Of a stretch of DNA of 64,000 bases, positions 32,994 through 45,286 are shown in pieces. The translations under genes were made by a program, and so were the position numbers. This stretch comes from Scleroderma bovista (lineage: Eukaryota > Basidiomycota > Agaricomycetes > Boletales > Sclerodermataceae). Each line of letters opens with the position of its first letter. The first letter of the stretch is position 1. The stretch is from assembly GCA_037178675.1 (NCBI GenBank), contig JAYMGJ010000063.1:1-64000 (forward strand). The letters are read 5' to 3'. The notes beneath the pieces were generated by a model that worked only from the letters and a program-made list of their open reading frames with translations, ran no database searches and was not told the origin of the DNA.

Positions 32994-35336
32994 TGTGCGC
33001 CTAAGTGAGGGAAGAGGTCAGAACAACCAACAACCAACACCAAATGACAGCAATATGCGAGTGGTGGTCTTCCTTTGCATTTCTGGTATTTAATCTCCTC
33101 AGGGGGATGTGCTGCACACCTTCAGGCAGGATGCAGGAGGGAAGGGAAGGGCTTCTGATGGGGATGGAATGCGACTTGGGATGGTATTGACTCCTCTTCA
33201 GCCTACCACAGTGGTTAGGAAGAGTCCTGGGATAGAAGAGCGATGATAGATTGATGATAGGGGTGATACAGCAGTGATGGAGCAGAGGGGAAGCAAGGGG
33301 ACAGTTCCTGCTTCAAGAATGCGATGGACAGTGATGGGATAGAGTGGACAGAGATGCTAGACTGTGCTTGAGCCTAGAGAAATGATCAGATACAAGATAT
33401 ATCTGATAAACAACAATATAGGAGCTTTAGGCCAGCACTGAGTGACCTACAAGTCCAAAGACAAAGAGGAAGCTTATAGACAGTGAGGGAGAGTGAATGT
33501 GGTTGCTTTATTGAGGGGGAAGCAGACACTTCCTTGCAGCCTTTGGCTGCTGGTTTATATACAGGAGGGGCTGTGGCCCTGTAAGCACAAATGACTAAGT
33601 GCTTGGTAAGAGATTGGTAAGAAATTGGTAAGCGATTGATAAGCAGTGTAATCAGGCTGAGTCATCAATGGGGAGAGCCTGAACAAGCTGCTGAGCCAAG
33701 GGAAAGAGCAAAAACATAGGTAAAAAGGGGTGTATAACCAAGAATATGGAAAAATCATTGCATGGGGCCCAAAAGAGAGGGGGGGAAAGCATGGGATGAG
33801 TAGATCGAAGCTAAATGAGCATATGCGATGACATAATGCATATGAATCATAGGGGCATGAGTCATGAATTGATAAGCAGCATGATAAGCATGATTTGAAG
33901 GATGATTGGTAAGTGATTAGTAAGGGGAGTAATGGGGATTAGTAATTCCAAGAGGGGATGAATAATGCGCAGCAGAGTGAGTCAGAGTGAGCCAGAGTGA
34001 CTCTGTGTGACTCAGACAGAAGGGAAGCACAACCTGTGATTGATTGAACTTTAGATCTGGAGATGAGCTTCTGAAGCAGTGCCACTGATGGGAGTGGCTG
34101 GGGGATAATAAAAGAATTGATCCGACCAGAAGAGCAGTGTCAGGGGGCCTGGAATGACAAGTAGAGTCACAGCTGGTCACAGAGTGTCACAAATCCCTTG
34201 GATTGAGCTTCTGTAGAGCAAAAATGCGAAATTTGGTGCTCCCGAAGTGCAGTCTTCCCTTGAGCAGTAAGGGGAAGGTTCTGTACTCTATTAGGGCTCC
34301 TAAGAAGGGTTCTAGAGCACTGTTTCATTCGTGTTTGTTGCGGGATAGCAGGGAAGTGAAACGTGAATAGCGGATTCGACGTGTCCAGGGAAGCGAGATG
34401 AATGATAGAGGGAGATGGATGTGACAGGACTCTGGGATGAAAGGACCATATGCAGAGGACTCAGGAGACACAGAGATGACCAGGTATGAATTTTCAAGTC
34501 TAATGATAAACTTGAGACGACCAAAGTACGTGCGCGACGCAGGACTGATGAGGAGAATGCACTGACCAAGAACGAGAGGGACTGAGGGAGCAGGCTGGGA
34601 AGATATGTACCAGACAGTACACAGGAGCTCAGGGAGAGGCTGTCCCAAGAGCAGGACATAGTTGAGGTCTGCTGCAATAGCAGAGAATCGTTCCAGAGAA
34701 AATGCAGACTCCATAGTGAGTGATGAAGTGGGTGTCTGGATTGCGGGTGGAATATCTCCGTGGGAAATAAACAGATTTACATCGGAACTTGACAGGCAGA
34801 TAGACCACGGTCTAGGCTCCATGATGGTATAGTCACATGATTGATAGCTTCAAAAATGGCAGAGCTATTTAAAATATCGGAATGCCGGCACTGGGCGCCT
34901 AAATTTGACATTTGGGTGCTAAAAATGATTCTTCCTTTTCTCCTTTGTTTCTCTATTGTTTCTTCTGCTTCTTTGGTTGTTCTGGTATGGGAGTTGGACT
35001 GCAGTAGGTTGCATTCCTCTCTCATACTGAAATAATCATCAATCCTCGGATTCTTCTGCTTCTTGGCGGTTCTTGTGCGAGGGATGACTGCCAGACAATG
35101 GCATTCATCTCTTGCTCCAGGATAGTCATTCTTGTGCGATAGATGGCTATGACGAGCTTGTATTCATTCTTTGCATAAGGATAGTCTTGACTTTGCATGA
35201 TATGGATAGCGAGGGCTGTCTGTATCCCTCAAGTCGGGACAATCTTTCAACAGATCTTGGGTGTGCATTCTTCGCATTAGTTTCATCGGCTAACTTTCTC
35301 CATGTCCACAGTACCAAACACGTTTGGTGCATGACA
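32994..35336 (-). repeat. 5' LTR of element A (2,343 bp)
   Basis: It starts TGTCATGCACCAAACGTG at 35,336 and ends GCGCACA at 32,994. A TATATAAA box on the - strand lies at 33,554-33,561, followed by an AATAAA signal about 50 bp on, so the U3-R border is near 33,530. It matches the LTR at 48,030-50,362 over its full length in opposite orientation. More than 2.3 kb is unusually long for a gypsy LTR; frames inside it (for example on the - strand near 34,325-34,822) are not recognisable. Confidence 0.9.
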
Positions 35337-37435
35337 ACGGGTGGCATCCCTGTTGTCAATAATATTGCCATGGGCTGGGACTATCTCGAGGCCATCCTTG
35401 ACGGTGACATCAAGTCTCATGACATCGTTGTCATGGTCTCACTTGACAGAGCCCAGTTATACGATAGCAAAGAATCCAACTGCTGGATCTACATATGGAT
35501 CATCGTCAACCTACCCCCGGACAAACGCTATCACAAACTTCACATTTGCCCGGGTGGCTTTATTCCTGGCCCCAACAAGCCCAAAAATGTCGACTCTTTT
35601 CTCTTTCCAGGTATTCACCACCTTGCTGCACTGCAAGCTGAAGGACTCCCCATCTGGAATGCCCATAGAGATTCCCGCTACCTCTCTGATATATATCTTA
35701 TATTTACAACTGCAGATGGACCTGGCCTCGTCTACTGGAATGGCATGGTCGGTCACAGCAGCAAGAATGGCTGTCGTATGTATTGTGGCACTATCAGCAG
35801 ATGCAAAACGAATGGCAAGCATTATTATCCAGTGTTACTCAAGCCTTGCGACCGTTGTCCCCGAGGCAGTGATCACCCCGACATTGATGTCTTCAAGCTC
35901 CTGCTTGGTGGATGTGGCAAGTATGCTGCCCATCTCCAGACCATCATCGCTGCGCCCAATCAAACTCAATGGGACAAAAGGAAGACAGAAACAGGTCTCA
36001 CCAAACCTCTGCTCATTCTTGCACTCTGGCCCTTGTGATCCCTTGGCATGCATTTATGTATGTCGACAGACATCATGCACCTTGTGGGAAACATCAGTGA
36101 CCTTCTCATCTCACTTTGGCAGGGTACCCTCAATCATGCTGTCGATGATGACCCAGCCAACTGGCCATGGGCTGTTCTGTCAAACAAAGATGTCTGGCAC
36201 ATGCATGGCAGTGCAGTCGAGCATGCTGGCCACTTTCTACCCAGCTCATATGATCACAAGCCTCAAAACATTTCCGAGAAGATCAATACGCAGTACAAGA
36301 CCTGGGAATTCCAGCTGTACATTTTTGGCCTTGCTCCCATCCTACTCTACAATATTCTGCCAATGGAATACTGGGCTAACTACTGCAAACTTGTGTGTGG
36401 ATTCCAATTCATGTGCCAAAGCTCATTAACAAAGGAGGAGCTCCTCGACACCCATGCTCTGCTATGCAGCTGGGAGCATGAGTTCGAGCTCGTCTATTAC
36501 AAGTTATGCGAATCCCACATCCACTTTGTCTGGCCATGTGTGCACCAAGTCATCCACCTTGTCTCAGAGGCTATTCACAAAGGGCCACCAATATGCTATG
36601 CCCAATGGACTATGGGACGCACAATCGGCAATCTTGGTGAGCAAATTCGACAGCAATCAAAACCATTTGCCAATCTATCCTGCAAGGGTGTCTGGCAGTG
36701 CCAGGTCAACTCGCTCCTCAGTGTCATGCTGGAACTCGACGACTCAAATACTGGACTGCCATATGGGTTGGTTGACATCAGGAATGGATACGTCTTGCTT
36801 CGCAAACATGCCAAGAATGCAGTCATTCCCCGTGGTGATGAAGCCACTGCCATCTCACACTTTCTTGGCCCTGAACATGTCTTACCATGTATCAAGAAGT
36901 GGGCCCGACTGCACCTACCAAATGGCCAGATCACTCGCTCTGCTTGGAGGGAGACACTTCGGCTTCCAGAGCAAATCTGTGTCTCATGCAATGTCAAAGT
37001 AAGTTTGATTCTTCCACACAGCCACATCCCTGACAAGGACTTGGCGTAGTTTCTTGACAAAGAAGTCACTCGATGCAGAGGAGTCCAGTACTTCACTAGG
37101 CTGGCCATTGCAGACACAGATGAGAATGTTGAGTTAGCCGAAGTGGCCTTGGTCCAAATGTATTCTACGCCAGATCCTGAGCTGCTTCAATGCTCCAATC
37201 ACATTGTGCTGGCCTCACAACTAACGGACATGATCTCGGTCATCCATGTCAAGCAAATCACAGGCATAATTGTGATGATCCCTCGGCAGATGGTTTTGCC
37301 ATCAGGTGTGGAGCAGGAAGTCTATTGTATGATGGAGCATCCTGGGTACGACATATCTAACTGGGGGGTACCTTTCAGCATGTACTGTGAGGCAGACAAT
37401 GATGAGGCAGACACAGGGCAAGACATTGAATAGTT
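35337..37435 (+). pseudogene. Tnp2-type (CACTA superfamily) transposase, C-terminal two thirds
   Basis: The relic starts immediately after LTR A at 35,336, so its N-terminal part is gone. It reads MVSLDRAQLYDSKESNCWIY, PGGFIPGPNKPKNVDSFLF, DGPGLVYWNGMVGHSSKNGC, RMYCGTI and HYYPVLLKP, all typical of the catalytic region of basidiomycete Tnp2 transposases. It continues with HLVGNISDLLISLWQG, TMGRTIGNLGEQIRQQSKPF and VQYFTRLAIADTD, and ends VIHVKQITGIIVMIP near 37,290. All three open pieces are in one frame, split by TGA 36,036-36,038 and TAG 37,047-37,049. A small intron around 37,000 could remove the second stop. The enzyme excised and inserted DNA transposons; this copy is dead. Terminal inverted repeats were not found. 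Confidence 0.8.
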
Positions 37436-37530
37436 GTACATACAGTATCTAACAGACAATCGACAATGGCTTGTTTGTGAGCAACATGACACAGAAAGCA
37501 CCAAGAAAAAATTGCAACACAGCAAAGGTA

Positions 37531-38397
37531 TTAGAATAATCTACGATGTTTATTCTCCCACTCCAGCTCTTCCTCATGCACTGCAATCCCCTCTTTCCTT
37601 TGTGCGATTTTGAATGGCAGAATTGAAGGATCAAAGAATCGAATGTAATATTTCCATGAGTTGGGGGGTCCATCACCCTTGGGTGCCAGGTCACTGGTAT
37701 GTCTGGTGAGCATGCAGCAGGGGAGTGGAGATATAGGAAATACCCTGGTAATAGAGTGTCAAATATACTTGGATGAATGAATGAATGACTTACAATGGAT
37801 AGATGTGATTGGTTGCATCTGACTCGATGCTAACATCATGCCCTGGCTTGACATTGCCTTGTGTGGAGTCCTCTTCCTTGAAAATGCTACATGACAGGGA
37901 TACAGTACCCAACATGCTGGTGGAGTTGTGAGATATACTGAGTTTTGAGAGAAAAGACTTACAAGGCATCAACACGATCTTCAGACTTGATACTGAGAGA
38001 ATCAGAGTCCTCTTCCACATTGGGAACTGTGCAAGCCTCTGACTCCAGCTTGATTGGGAGGTCTTCTTGCACAAAATCAGAGTCTTGACTGTATTCTAGG
38101 GTGATGTTTTCGAGTCAGATGGGTTGTGCATAGGGTTCCTGACCTGAGGACAACTATACTTGTGCAATTCGGGGTGTTTGATATGTGAGACGACCCTCTA
38201 ATATATTTGATGAGACTAGTAAACTCAATTACAAGTTGAATGATGCTTACTTTTTTTCCTGGTGAAGGGATGTCGAGAGAGAATGTGTACGCATCCCAAT
38301 CAGAGACAAGGCCTTCGATGTCGACAAGAACCACGTTCTCAACCATGGTAATGGTTGGCACAGAAGCAAAAAGTAAATCAGTCAGTGGCCTTGACAT
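37531..38397 (-). CDS. Small spliced gene beside the Tnp2 transposase, unknown function
   Basis: The gene starts at ATG 38,397 (MSRPLTDLLFASVPTITMVE) and runs toward the transposase. Exon 1 ends near SLDIPSPGKK with a GTAAGC donor. The next border is uncertain (exon RVVSHIKHPELH, donor GTATAG or a variant). An acidic exon follows (QDSDFVQEDLPIKLESEACT, ending at 37,963), then 37,916-37,794 and 37,744-37,531 with clean GTAAGT...AG introns of 46 and 49 bp. The last exon reads PPNSWKYYIRFFDPSILPF and ends ENKHRRLF. The protein would be about 210 residues, acidic in the middle, with no recognised domain. It converges with the transposase 96 bp away, so it may be a second gene of that transposon or a captured host gene. 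Consistent phase across at least two introns argues that it is or was a real gene. Confidence 0.5.
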
Positions 38398-38840
38398 ATT
38401 TGTTATGTTACGACAGGGTAGTGGGTGTGTTTTTAATTAAGAGTCGAGACTAATGGTGAGGTAATCAAAGGGATGGGATTTTACCTTAGCCAAATTCTCA
38501 CTTCCTCCCCCACCATCCTTATCATGTTTCCCATTGACACTGCCAACTCGTTCAATTTCAGCCCAACCTCCCCCCTTTCTCCTAACAGTTCTGACTCGCT
38601 CCTTCCATCAGGCAATGAGCGCAACAACAATGACTTGTTCACGTTGCCTTTACTGAACAAAGCGCCAGGGCTGATGGGCATGCAGGGCCCAGCTGGGTTC
38701 TCCTACTCAGCCCAGATCAGCCCACCTGCACTCCATCAAGTCATTAGAAGTATATTTAATTTACTCTGATGGGCTAACACAGTTTTAGGGTGCATATATG
38801 CATGACTTGCGGCTCACATTCTTGCAAGATAGGTGCAACA
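38398..38840. other. Short region upstream of element C, one weak frame
   Basis: A 98-residue frame on the + strand (38,473-38,769), Ser/Pro/Asn-rich, has no recognised motif. This may be the promoter of the small spliced gene and the target into which element C inserted. Confidence 0.35.
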
Positions 38841-39462
38841 TGTCACGACCGTGACATCCAATCACCCTGTACCCTATTGTCCGATTGCGTCCATGTGTTC
38901 GCCGTCCATTCTACTGTATGTACTCCCCTTTCCATTTCTCTCTATCTGTCCTGTATCGCCACCAATTGGTGAGTGTGTTGTCCATTCCGTCTCTCTGTAC
39001 GATTACCTAATATGTTTCCTTTCTTGTTTCCGGTTACTATATGTTCCCATCCCGTTCCATTATACAATACCTATCGGTAATCTGGTTATCGCACTTACCA
39101 TACTTACTCAGTGTGCAGCGCGACTGTGCTCATCGTTCATTGGTAATCCCAACTACCCGTACATCGCCTCTTCCGTTCCACTCAGTATAAATACCTAGAT
39201 ACTTGGTCTGTTGTAGTCTCAGTTCGAATATTGAATAAGATACTTCTCATCTGCTCTCCCTTCGAACCCTCCATCTCTGCCCTCGTGCAAGCACTCGGTC
39301 GTTGACCGTTTACCCTCAGACTCTCCATCAGACCCTCAGTCGGCCTTCCTACTACTTGGGAAGTGCAACTATGCTATGTAGCATCTCGGTCTTACTGCTA
39401 GACCAACCCCTGACCCCCAGACCCCTTGTAGAGATCAGATCAGTGAAGAACCGGTCTTGACA
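38841..39462 (+). repeat. 5' LTR of gypsy element C (622 bp)
   Basis: It starts TGTCACGACCGTGACATCC and ends GAACCGGTCTTGACA, with TATAAATACC near 39,186 as a likely TATA box. Other LTRs of the family are the solo copies at 24,602-25,229 and 56,406-56,984. The gag gene follows at once, so this is a 5' LTR. Confidence 0.88.
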
Positions 39463-39503
39463 GTATATTTGAACTCTAGTCTTGTACGAGTTCACAATCA
39501 CCT

Positions 39504-40855
39504 ATGTCCAGGACAATCCAAACTCGCTCGCGCACTGCTTGTGCAAACAACCCAGAACCCTCAGCATCTGACACTTGTCTGGCTGCTGCCTTGAGTGCTC
39601 TGACTAGCCTCAGGCACTCACCCGACTCTGTCTCCCAATTCCAAGGCTTCTCTGCTCGGAGAGCCTCCTCCCCCACTCAGTGTTGCCCACCTGGGGCCTT
39701 CATCAAAGATCTTGGGGTGATGACCATCCCAATGACAATGGCCCCAGTGATGGTGGTCCTGGCGGTGATGGTCCCAACAACCCCAACAACCCCAACAACC
39801 CAAACCCTGATGATGGTGGTGAAGACCCCATTGAGGGCATCCCCGACCAAGAAGAGGCCAGTCTAGTCATTTTCAATAACCTCTCCATCGCTATAGACAG
39901 ACTTGCGCGATCTTCGCACTCATCTGAGTCCTCATCTTGCACCAAGGTGCACGAACCCAACACCTTCGACAGGACTGATCCAAAGAAGTTGTGCACATTT
40001 CTAGTCCAGTGCAAGCTCAACTTCCAGGACCAACCGAAGGCGTTTTGCACTGACTGAACCAAGGTCACTTTTGTGCAGTCCTATCTGAAGGGAATGGCTC
40101 TTGAATGGTTCAAGCCAGACCTACTTGGTGCAGGAGACCCCCACAACCGTCCAATCTGGATGACCGACTGGGAAGAGTTCGTCATTGAACTCCAAACAAC
40201 CTTCAGTCCCCACGACCCTGTAGCCGATGCCCAGCATCAGCTTGACCACCTCCATATGAAGGAAAACCATTGTGCCAACCGATACATGGTTGACTTCAAC
40301 TGCATCGCATCCCAAGTTCAGGGCTATGGCGATGGCGCCCTACACCATCACTTCTACACAGGTCTCCCCAACCGAATCAAGGACGAGATAAGCTGCATTG
40401 GTAAACCGCGCACTCTGAACGGTCTTTGCATCTTTACCCAGGAGATTGATGCCCAATATTGGGAATGCAAGGAAGAGGTTGCTCGTCAGAACAAGACCTC
40501 TACCAGCACTAGTACCAACACCCCCAACACCAAGTCAGGTAAGACTGACAAGGGTAAATCCTCAGGCAATGCTGCCCAGTCCTCTTCATTGTCAACCCCA
40601 ACTCAGAAAACTAACAAGTCAGGCAAGACTGCTAAGCTCTCGGACAAGCTCGGCAAGGACGGCAAGCTGACCTCTGAGGAATGCAAGCATAGGTTCGACA
40701 TGAATCTGTGCATGTTCTGTGGTGCAACTGGCCACAAGGCCAAGGACTGCCCCAAGTCAAGCTCTCGAGCAGCCAAGGCTAGGGCAGCTACCACCACCAC
40801 TACGAACACCACATTGGAAGCCAAACTGACAGCCTCCACCGAGGCAAAAAAATAG
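39504..40855 (+). pseudogene. Gag of gypsy element C
   Basis: The start MSRTIQTRSR at 39,504 opens a Ser/Ala-rich region (LAAALSALTSLRHSPD) that shifts frame near 39,700 into an Asn/Pro/Asp-rich stretch. The retrotransposon gag core follows (DPKKLCTFLVQCKLNFQDQP, SYLKGMALEWFKPDLL, NRYMVDFNCIASQVQGYGDG, HHFYTGLPNRIKDEI). A lysine/serine-rich linker leads to the zinc knuckle CMFCGATGHKAKDC near 40,710. A TGA at 40,055-40,057 interrupts the core between CTD and TKVTF; family members have Arg there, so this is CGA to TGA. Gag packages element RNA; this copy is dead by frameshift and stop. Confidence 0.88.
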
Positions 40856-40992
40856 ATAGCAACTCCCAAGACTCTGCACAGAGTGGGAGTTGCGTTGTTC
40901 CCAACTGTGCACCTATGGAGGCCCGACTCAATGCAGCCGCTCTTTCCAATCTGAATTCTCTCTGACCCTCTGTAACAATTGTTGACCATACT

Positions 40993-42296
40993 ATGCCTTC
41001 CTTTCCTGCATTAGTAGATTTGGGTTCTACCAACTGTTTTGTAGATCCATCATTTGCAAATATGAACACTCTTTCACGCTACTCAGTATCCCCAATTGTT
41101 CTCCATCTATTCGACGGTACCACCACCACCATAATCACCGAAGCAACCAATCTACCTATCTGTTTTCCCTCTGGTGACATCACCCCGATGACATTTTATG
41201 TCACCCCATTGGACTCTGACTGTAAGATTGTTCTCGGACACAACTGGCTCACCCAATACAATGCATTGATTGACTGGGTATTGAGCAGTATTAAGTTCAG
41301 AACATCTACACAGCAAGTGCCAACCCTGAGCTCACCCCCCGATCCTGTAGTGCACTCACCGAGCGCGCTGAGACTCGATGCTACGTCAGTCTCGTCTCCT
41401 TCCCCAACCAACTCGCCTCAGGCTCCCAGTCTTCGGGCACCTCCTATTGCTCTCATCAACGCTGCAGCCTTTCTGAAGGATTGCCAGCTTGATGGCTCTC
41501 AACAGTTCTCTATCCAGCTGAAGCCTGATGGCAGCCTTCGCGCTGTGTCAGTTGACGCTGCTCCCGACCTCTCCTAGGCTGTCCCCGAGGCATACCATGA
41601 CTTTGCCAACGTCTTTAGCAAGGCGAAAGCATCGGTACTCACGCCTCATTGGGAATATGACCTTAAGATAGAACTGGAAGAAGGAGTGCCATTACCGCCT
41701 GGTAGACTCTACTCTCTCTCCCCCATCAAGCTCGAAACCCTTTGGGCATTCATTGACAAAAACCTACACTTTGGTTTCATCCGTCCAACCTCATCCTCCC
41801 ATGCAGCCCCTGTCCTCTTCGTCAAGAAGAAGGACAGCTCTCTCCGACTTTGCGTTGACTACCGAGGACTCAACAAAATATTGAAGAAGGATCGGTACCT
41901 GCTACCTCTCATCTCCGACCTACTTGACTCCCTGAGTCAGGCAAAGGTCTACACTAAAATTGATCTTCAACACGCTTACCATCTGGTTTGCATTGCCAAA
42001 GGCGATGAGTGGAAAACTGCCTTCAGGACTTACTATGGCTCATATGAGTGGCAGGTGATGCCCTTTGGTCTCACCAATGCCCCTGCAGCCTTTCAGCGGT
42101 TTGTCAACTTGGTCTTTGCAGACATGCTCAATGTCTGCGTTGTAGTCTACCTCAACGACATCTTAGTCTACTCAGACAACATGGAGGACCATACTGAACA
42201 TGTTCGGGAAGTGCTTTGGCGACTCCACTAGCACAAGCTTTATGCCAAGCCTGAAAAGTGTGAGTTCCATTTGGACTCAGTGGAGTACCTCAGGTA
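40993..42296 (+). pseudogene. Pol of gypsy element C: protease and partial reverse transcriptase
   Basis: The protease region reads FPALVDLGSTNCFVD; the catalytic DSG is DLG (TCG to TTG). After a linker come HWEYDLKIELEEGVPLPPGR, APVLFVKKKDSSLRLCVDYR, KIDLQHAYHL, VMPFGLTNAPAAFQRF and VVVYLNDILVYSDN; the usual YLDD is YLND. TAG stops interrupt at 41,575-41,577 and 42,229-42,231, both where Gln codons are expected. Reverse transcriptase ends with EFHLDSVEYLRY at 42,296, where a family B LTR fragment begins; RNase H and integrase are lost. It is dead many times over. Confidence 0.9.
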
Positions 42297-42951
42297 CTAG
42301 GCTGGGAAGATATGTCCCAGGCAGTGCATGGGAACTCTAGGAGAGGCTGTCCTAAGAGCAGGATATAGTGGAGATCTGCAGCAATAGTGGAGAAATGATC
42401 CAGAGAAAATATGGACTCCATAGTGAGCGATGAAGCAAATGTCTGGATTGTGGGGGGAATATCTCCATGGGAAATAAACAGATTTGCATCGGAACTTGAC
42501 AGGCAGATAGACACATTCTAGGCTCTCTGATGGTATAGTCACGTGCCTGATAGCTTCAGAAACAATGGAGCTATTCAAAATATCGGAATGCCAGCACTGG
42601 GCACCTAAAAATGACATTTGGGCACTAAAATCATTTCTTCTCTTTCTCCTTTGTTTCTCCATCAATTCTTCAGCTTCTTTGATCATTCTGGTATGGGAGT
42701 TGGACTGCAGATGTGTGCATTCCTTTCTCATACCACAATTGACGTCATTCCTTCAGTTTCTTCTGCTTCTTGGCAGTTCTTGTGCCAGGGATGACAGCCA
42801 GACATTGGCATTCATCTCTTGCTCAAGGATAGTCTTCTTGTGTGATAGATGGCTACAATGAGGGTCTGTCGTGCTTATCCTTCGCATAAGGATCATTGAT
42901 ATAGGTGTTATCTTCCATGTTCACTGTACCAAACCTGTTTGGTGCGTGACA
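42297..42951 (-). mobile_element. Truncated LTR of gypsy family B
   Basis: The LTR starts TGTCACGCACCAAACAGG at 42,951 and runs down to 42,297. It matches 52,678 to about 52,091 of the full family B LTR but keeps an internal stretch of about 90 bp that the other lacks. Its 3' part is missing at the junction with element C. The LTR start marks where the copia element at 42,952 is cut. Confidence 0.8.
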
Positions 42952-44327
42952 CTAGGGCACAATGGTGCTTTACGTTCACATTGGGGGTGTGCATGGATAT
43001 TCACTGCAGGGGGTCGCGGCACATTCTGGCGGCATTCACCTCAGCCAGGGTGCTGCAGTGCCAGAGGTGGTGGGTTTCTTGCTGGTGAAGGCATTCTCAG
43101 TGCCAGTGGAGGCACTGGAGATGGCATAGGGGGGGGATTTATTTGATTATGCTCTTCCTCAGGAGCCTCAGGTTCCTCACACTTTGGATCGTCATCCTGC
43201 ACTTGGGGATGTGGGTAGCCATGGTCATGTTTCACATCATCATCACTGTTGATATCATCAGGGGGATTCCCTGGTCGATCGGTAATAGGTTTTGGATTTA
43301 CCCTTCCAAAAGGGTTCTTGAGAGGTTTGTGCCTGTTCTTTGGGCAGTGAGGGAAATGATGCTCGTCAAAGACAGCATGGGCAGTGGTAAACACTGCATT
43401 GGTGGAGCACATAAACAAGAAATTGTGCTCATTGCCAGGGGCAGCACCAATGTAAGTCATAAGCTCCGACTTGGGAGCCATCTTATTTGCTCTAGCCAAG
43501 GCTGGGAGGTAGACAAAGGCTCCACAGCCAAATACATGGAGGTGGTCGATGTTAGGCATCTCCCCCTTAACCATTTCGTGGGGGGTGCGCCATCGCAGGC
43601 GAGCTACCGGAGTATGGTTGTAAATGTGGGTTGCGTGAGCAAATGCAAATTCCCACCAGGAGTCAGGAATGCAGGCTTGATGCTGCATAGACTCAGCTTT
43701 ATCCATGAGAGTGCACTCTAAACACTTGGCATGGCCATTCTGTATGGGGGTTCTTGGAGCACTTTGATATATTTTAATTCCTTTCTCAAGGAGTGCTTGA
43801 TCAAACAGATTGGATTTATATTCTCCACCAGCATCAGACATCCATCCAACGACGTGCATATCATTTTGGATGTGCACCATTTCGAGGAAATCTTTGGCAG
43901 CTGTAATTGCTGCAGCTTTGGAGCGAAGAGGCATAGTCCAGGCATGAGAGGTATAGTCATTGTAGAAGGTGATAACATATTTAAACTTCCGGTACGATGT
44001 AACCAGGAAGGATTTCAGATCAGAGTGCACCAGCTCGAAGGGCTTGGAAGCATGTCTTTCATTCTCTGGGAAAGCTCGATTGGGCATTTTGCCAAGAGCA
44101 CATCCAGGGCAAACACAATCCTCAGTAGGAAAGTGGATCTCCGGGAAGCACTGCATATGTTTTTGCGCGTGTCAGAGTACTTCCTTCGAGGGGTGCCCAA
44201 ATCTCTGGTGCATAATGTCATAATTGACTTTGCTCATGGAGGCGATGTAGTTAGATCTAATTATCGGGATAGATCTAATCCCAAAAATGATGTTGTGATC
44301 ATCTTCTGGGTCTGGCCCAAACCATAG
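42952..44327 (-). pseudogene. Copia element, integrase region, 3'-truncated
   Basis: Reading on the - strand: the GAG-pre-integrase motif MHQRFGHPSKEVL (near 44,190), then ALGKMPNRAFPEN, the integrase core LVHSDLKSFLVTSYR, YNDYTSHAWTMPL, GWMSDAGGEYKSNLF, TPIQNGHAKCLECTL, HVFGCGAFVYLPA, and an acidic Pro-rich tail to 42,952. A TGA at 44,172-44,174 lies between KEVL and HAQKH (CGA expected). The conserved SDNGGE motif reads SDAGGE. Reverse transcriptase and RNase H, which follow integrase in copia elements, are absent because an LTR cuts the element at 42,951. Confidence 0.88.
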
Positions 44328-45286
44328 GCGTTCAGCTTTGTGAGTGAGGCTAATGCCTCTCTTATCACCAGTGACTTTGTAGTTATGCTGGAGCATTTCG
44401 CCCATAGAAATGAGGTGTGCAGTAGCTCCTGGCATATGGAGCACTTGGGTGAGTGTGATAACTTTCTCATCCCCAGAGTTGTGGTCTAGGCACTGGAGTA
44501 ATACCATGCCAATACCAGCAATCAATGCTACACCATTAGCTGTTTTGGCATAGTGCGCTGCTTTAGCACATTATAGGAGGGGAAATTGCCTATGTCACTG
44601 GTGAAGTGGTGTGATGCACCAGAGTCTAGAAGCCAGAAAGCACTAGATAGTTCACTATCATTGACCATTTTTCCCTTACAGCCAGCACAGCGTGCATTAT
44701 TTGAACACAAACAAATATATGCATTACTTGAGACACGACACAACAAATTGTAGTTACTGCTTGCTATATACAGTGCCGGCATAAAGCGCACATGTAAAGG
44801 GGGCATGTCAGTGTCAGTCAGCACATGTGCAGAAGGTACTTGCCTGAAGAGGCTGGCCTCCGTGCCCATCGCCATTGACGTCGTGTAGCAGTTGAGGACC
44901 ATCACGTTGATCTCGTCAAACTCATCATCAGTGAATGGTTTGTGAGCGAAGGGCTCTTCATCCCCAAGGGAGATGGCATCCTCCTCATACATTGTGATGC
45001 GCTCCTCAAGACGAGGGTGCTTCAGTGAGGAGGGACTGGCCTCGGGCTGGTCCAGGTTCACACTTGCCATTGACATGACTTGGTCAAGGGTGTGGATGGT
45101 CTGGCAGGAGGGCTCTACCCCCAAGTGGTGTGCCAAGTCGAAGGCCTTAATAGTATTTTCAAATGCGGGGGGCCATAGTTGGTAGCACCAGGGGTGTGAG
45201 CCAAGGCACGAGGGTCGACGGTGGGCTCTGGTCCATCGTAGTGGACGTATGTGGCGAAGGTGGCCTGTTGGGCGTTCTTGCGGCAA
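44328..45286 (-). pseudogene. Copia element, linker and protease region
   Basis: An acidic linker (ISLGDEEPFAHKPFTDDEFD) leads to the aspartic protease motif FWLLDSGASHHFTSDIGNFP near 44,620, with the catalytic DSG intact. A frameshift near 44,550 separates it from the next segment (VITLTQVLHMPGATAHLIS), which continues to the GAG-pre-integrase motif. Another frameshift near 45,170 joins it to gag. In copia elements this protease cuts the polyprotein. Confidence 0.85.

Larger units (their letters stand above)
24397..35336 (-). mobile_element. Gypsy element A, nearly complete (LTR - gag-pol - truncated LTR)
   Basis: In the direction of transcription (- strand) the element has a full 5' LTR (35,336-32,994), a primer-binding site (32,991-32,974), one long gag-pol frame (32,760-25,747) and a 3' LTR that starts at 25,483 but stops after about 460 bp, with a solo LTR of another family inside. 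The domain order protease, RT, RNase H, integrase marks it as Ty3/gypsy (Metaviridae-like). No target duplication can be checked because the 3' end is lost. It sits between the EthD duplication and a Tnp2 relic, and its 5' LTR cuts that relic. Confidence 0.9.

Noticed and set aside
34325..34822. A 165-codon frame inside LTR A, also present at 48,543-49,004
   Set aside because: It lies within the LTR, is repeated only because the LTR is, and has no recognised motif. A captured LTR gene cannot be fully excluded, but there is no evidence for one.
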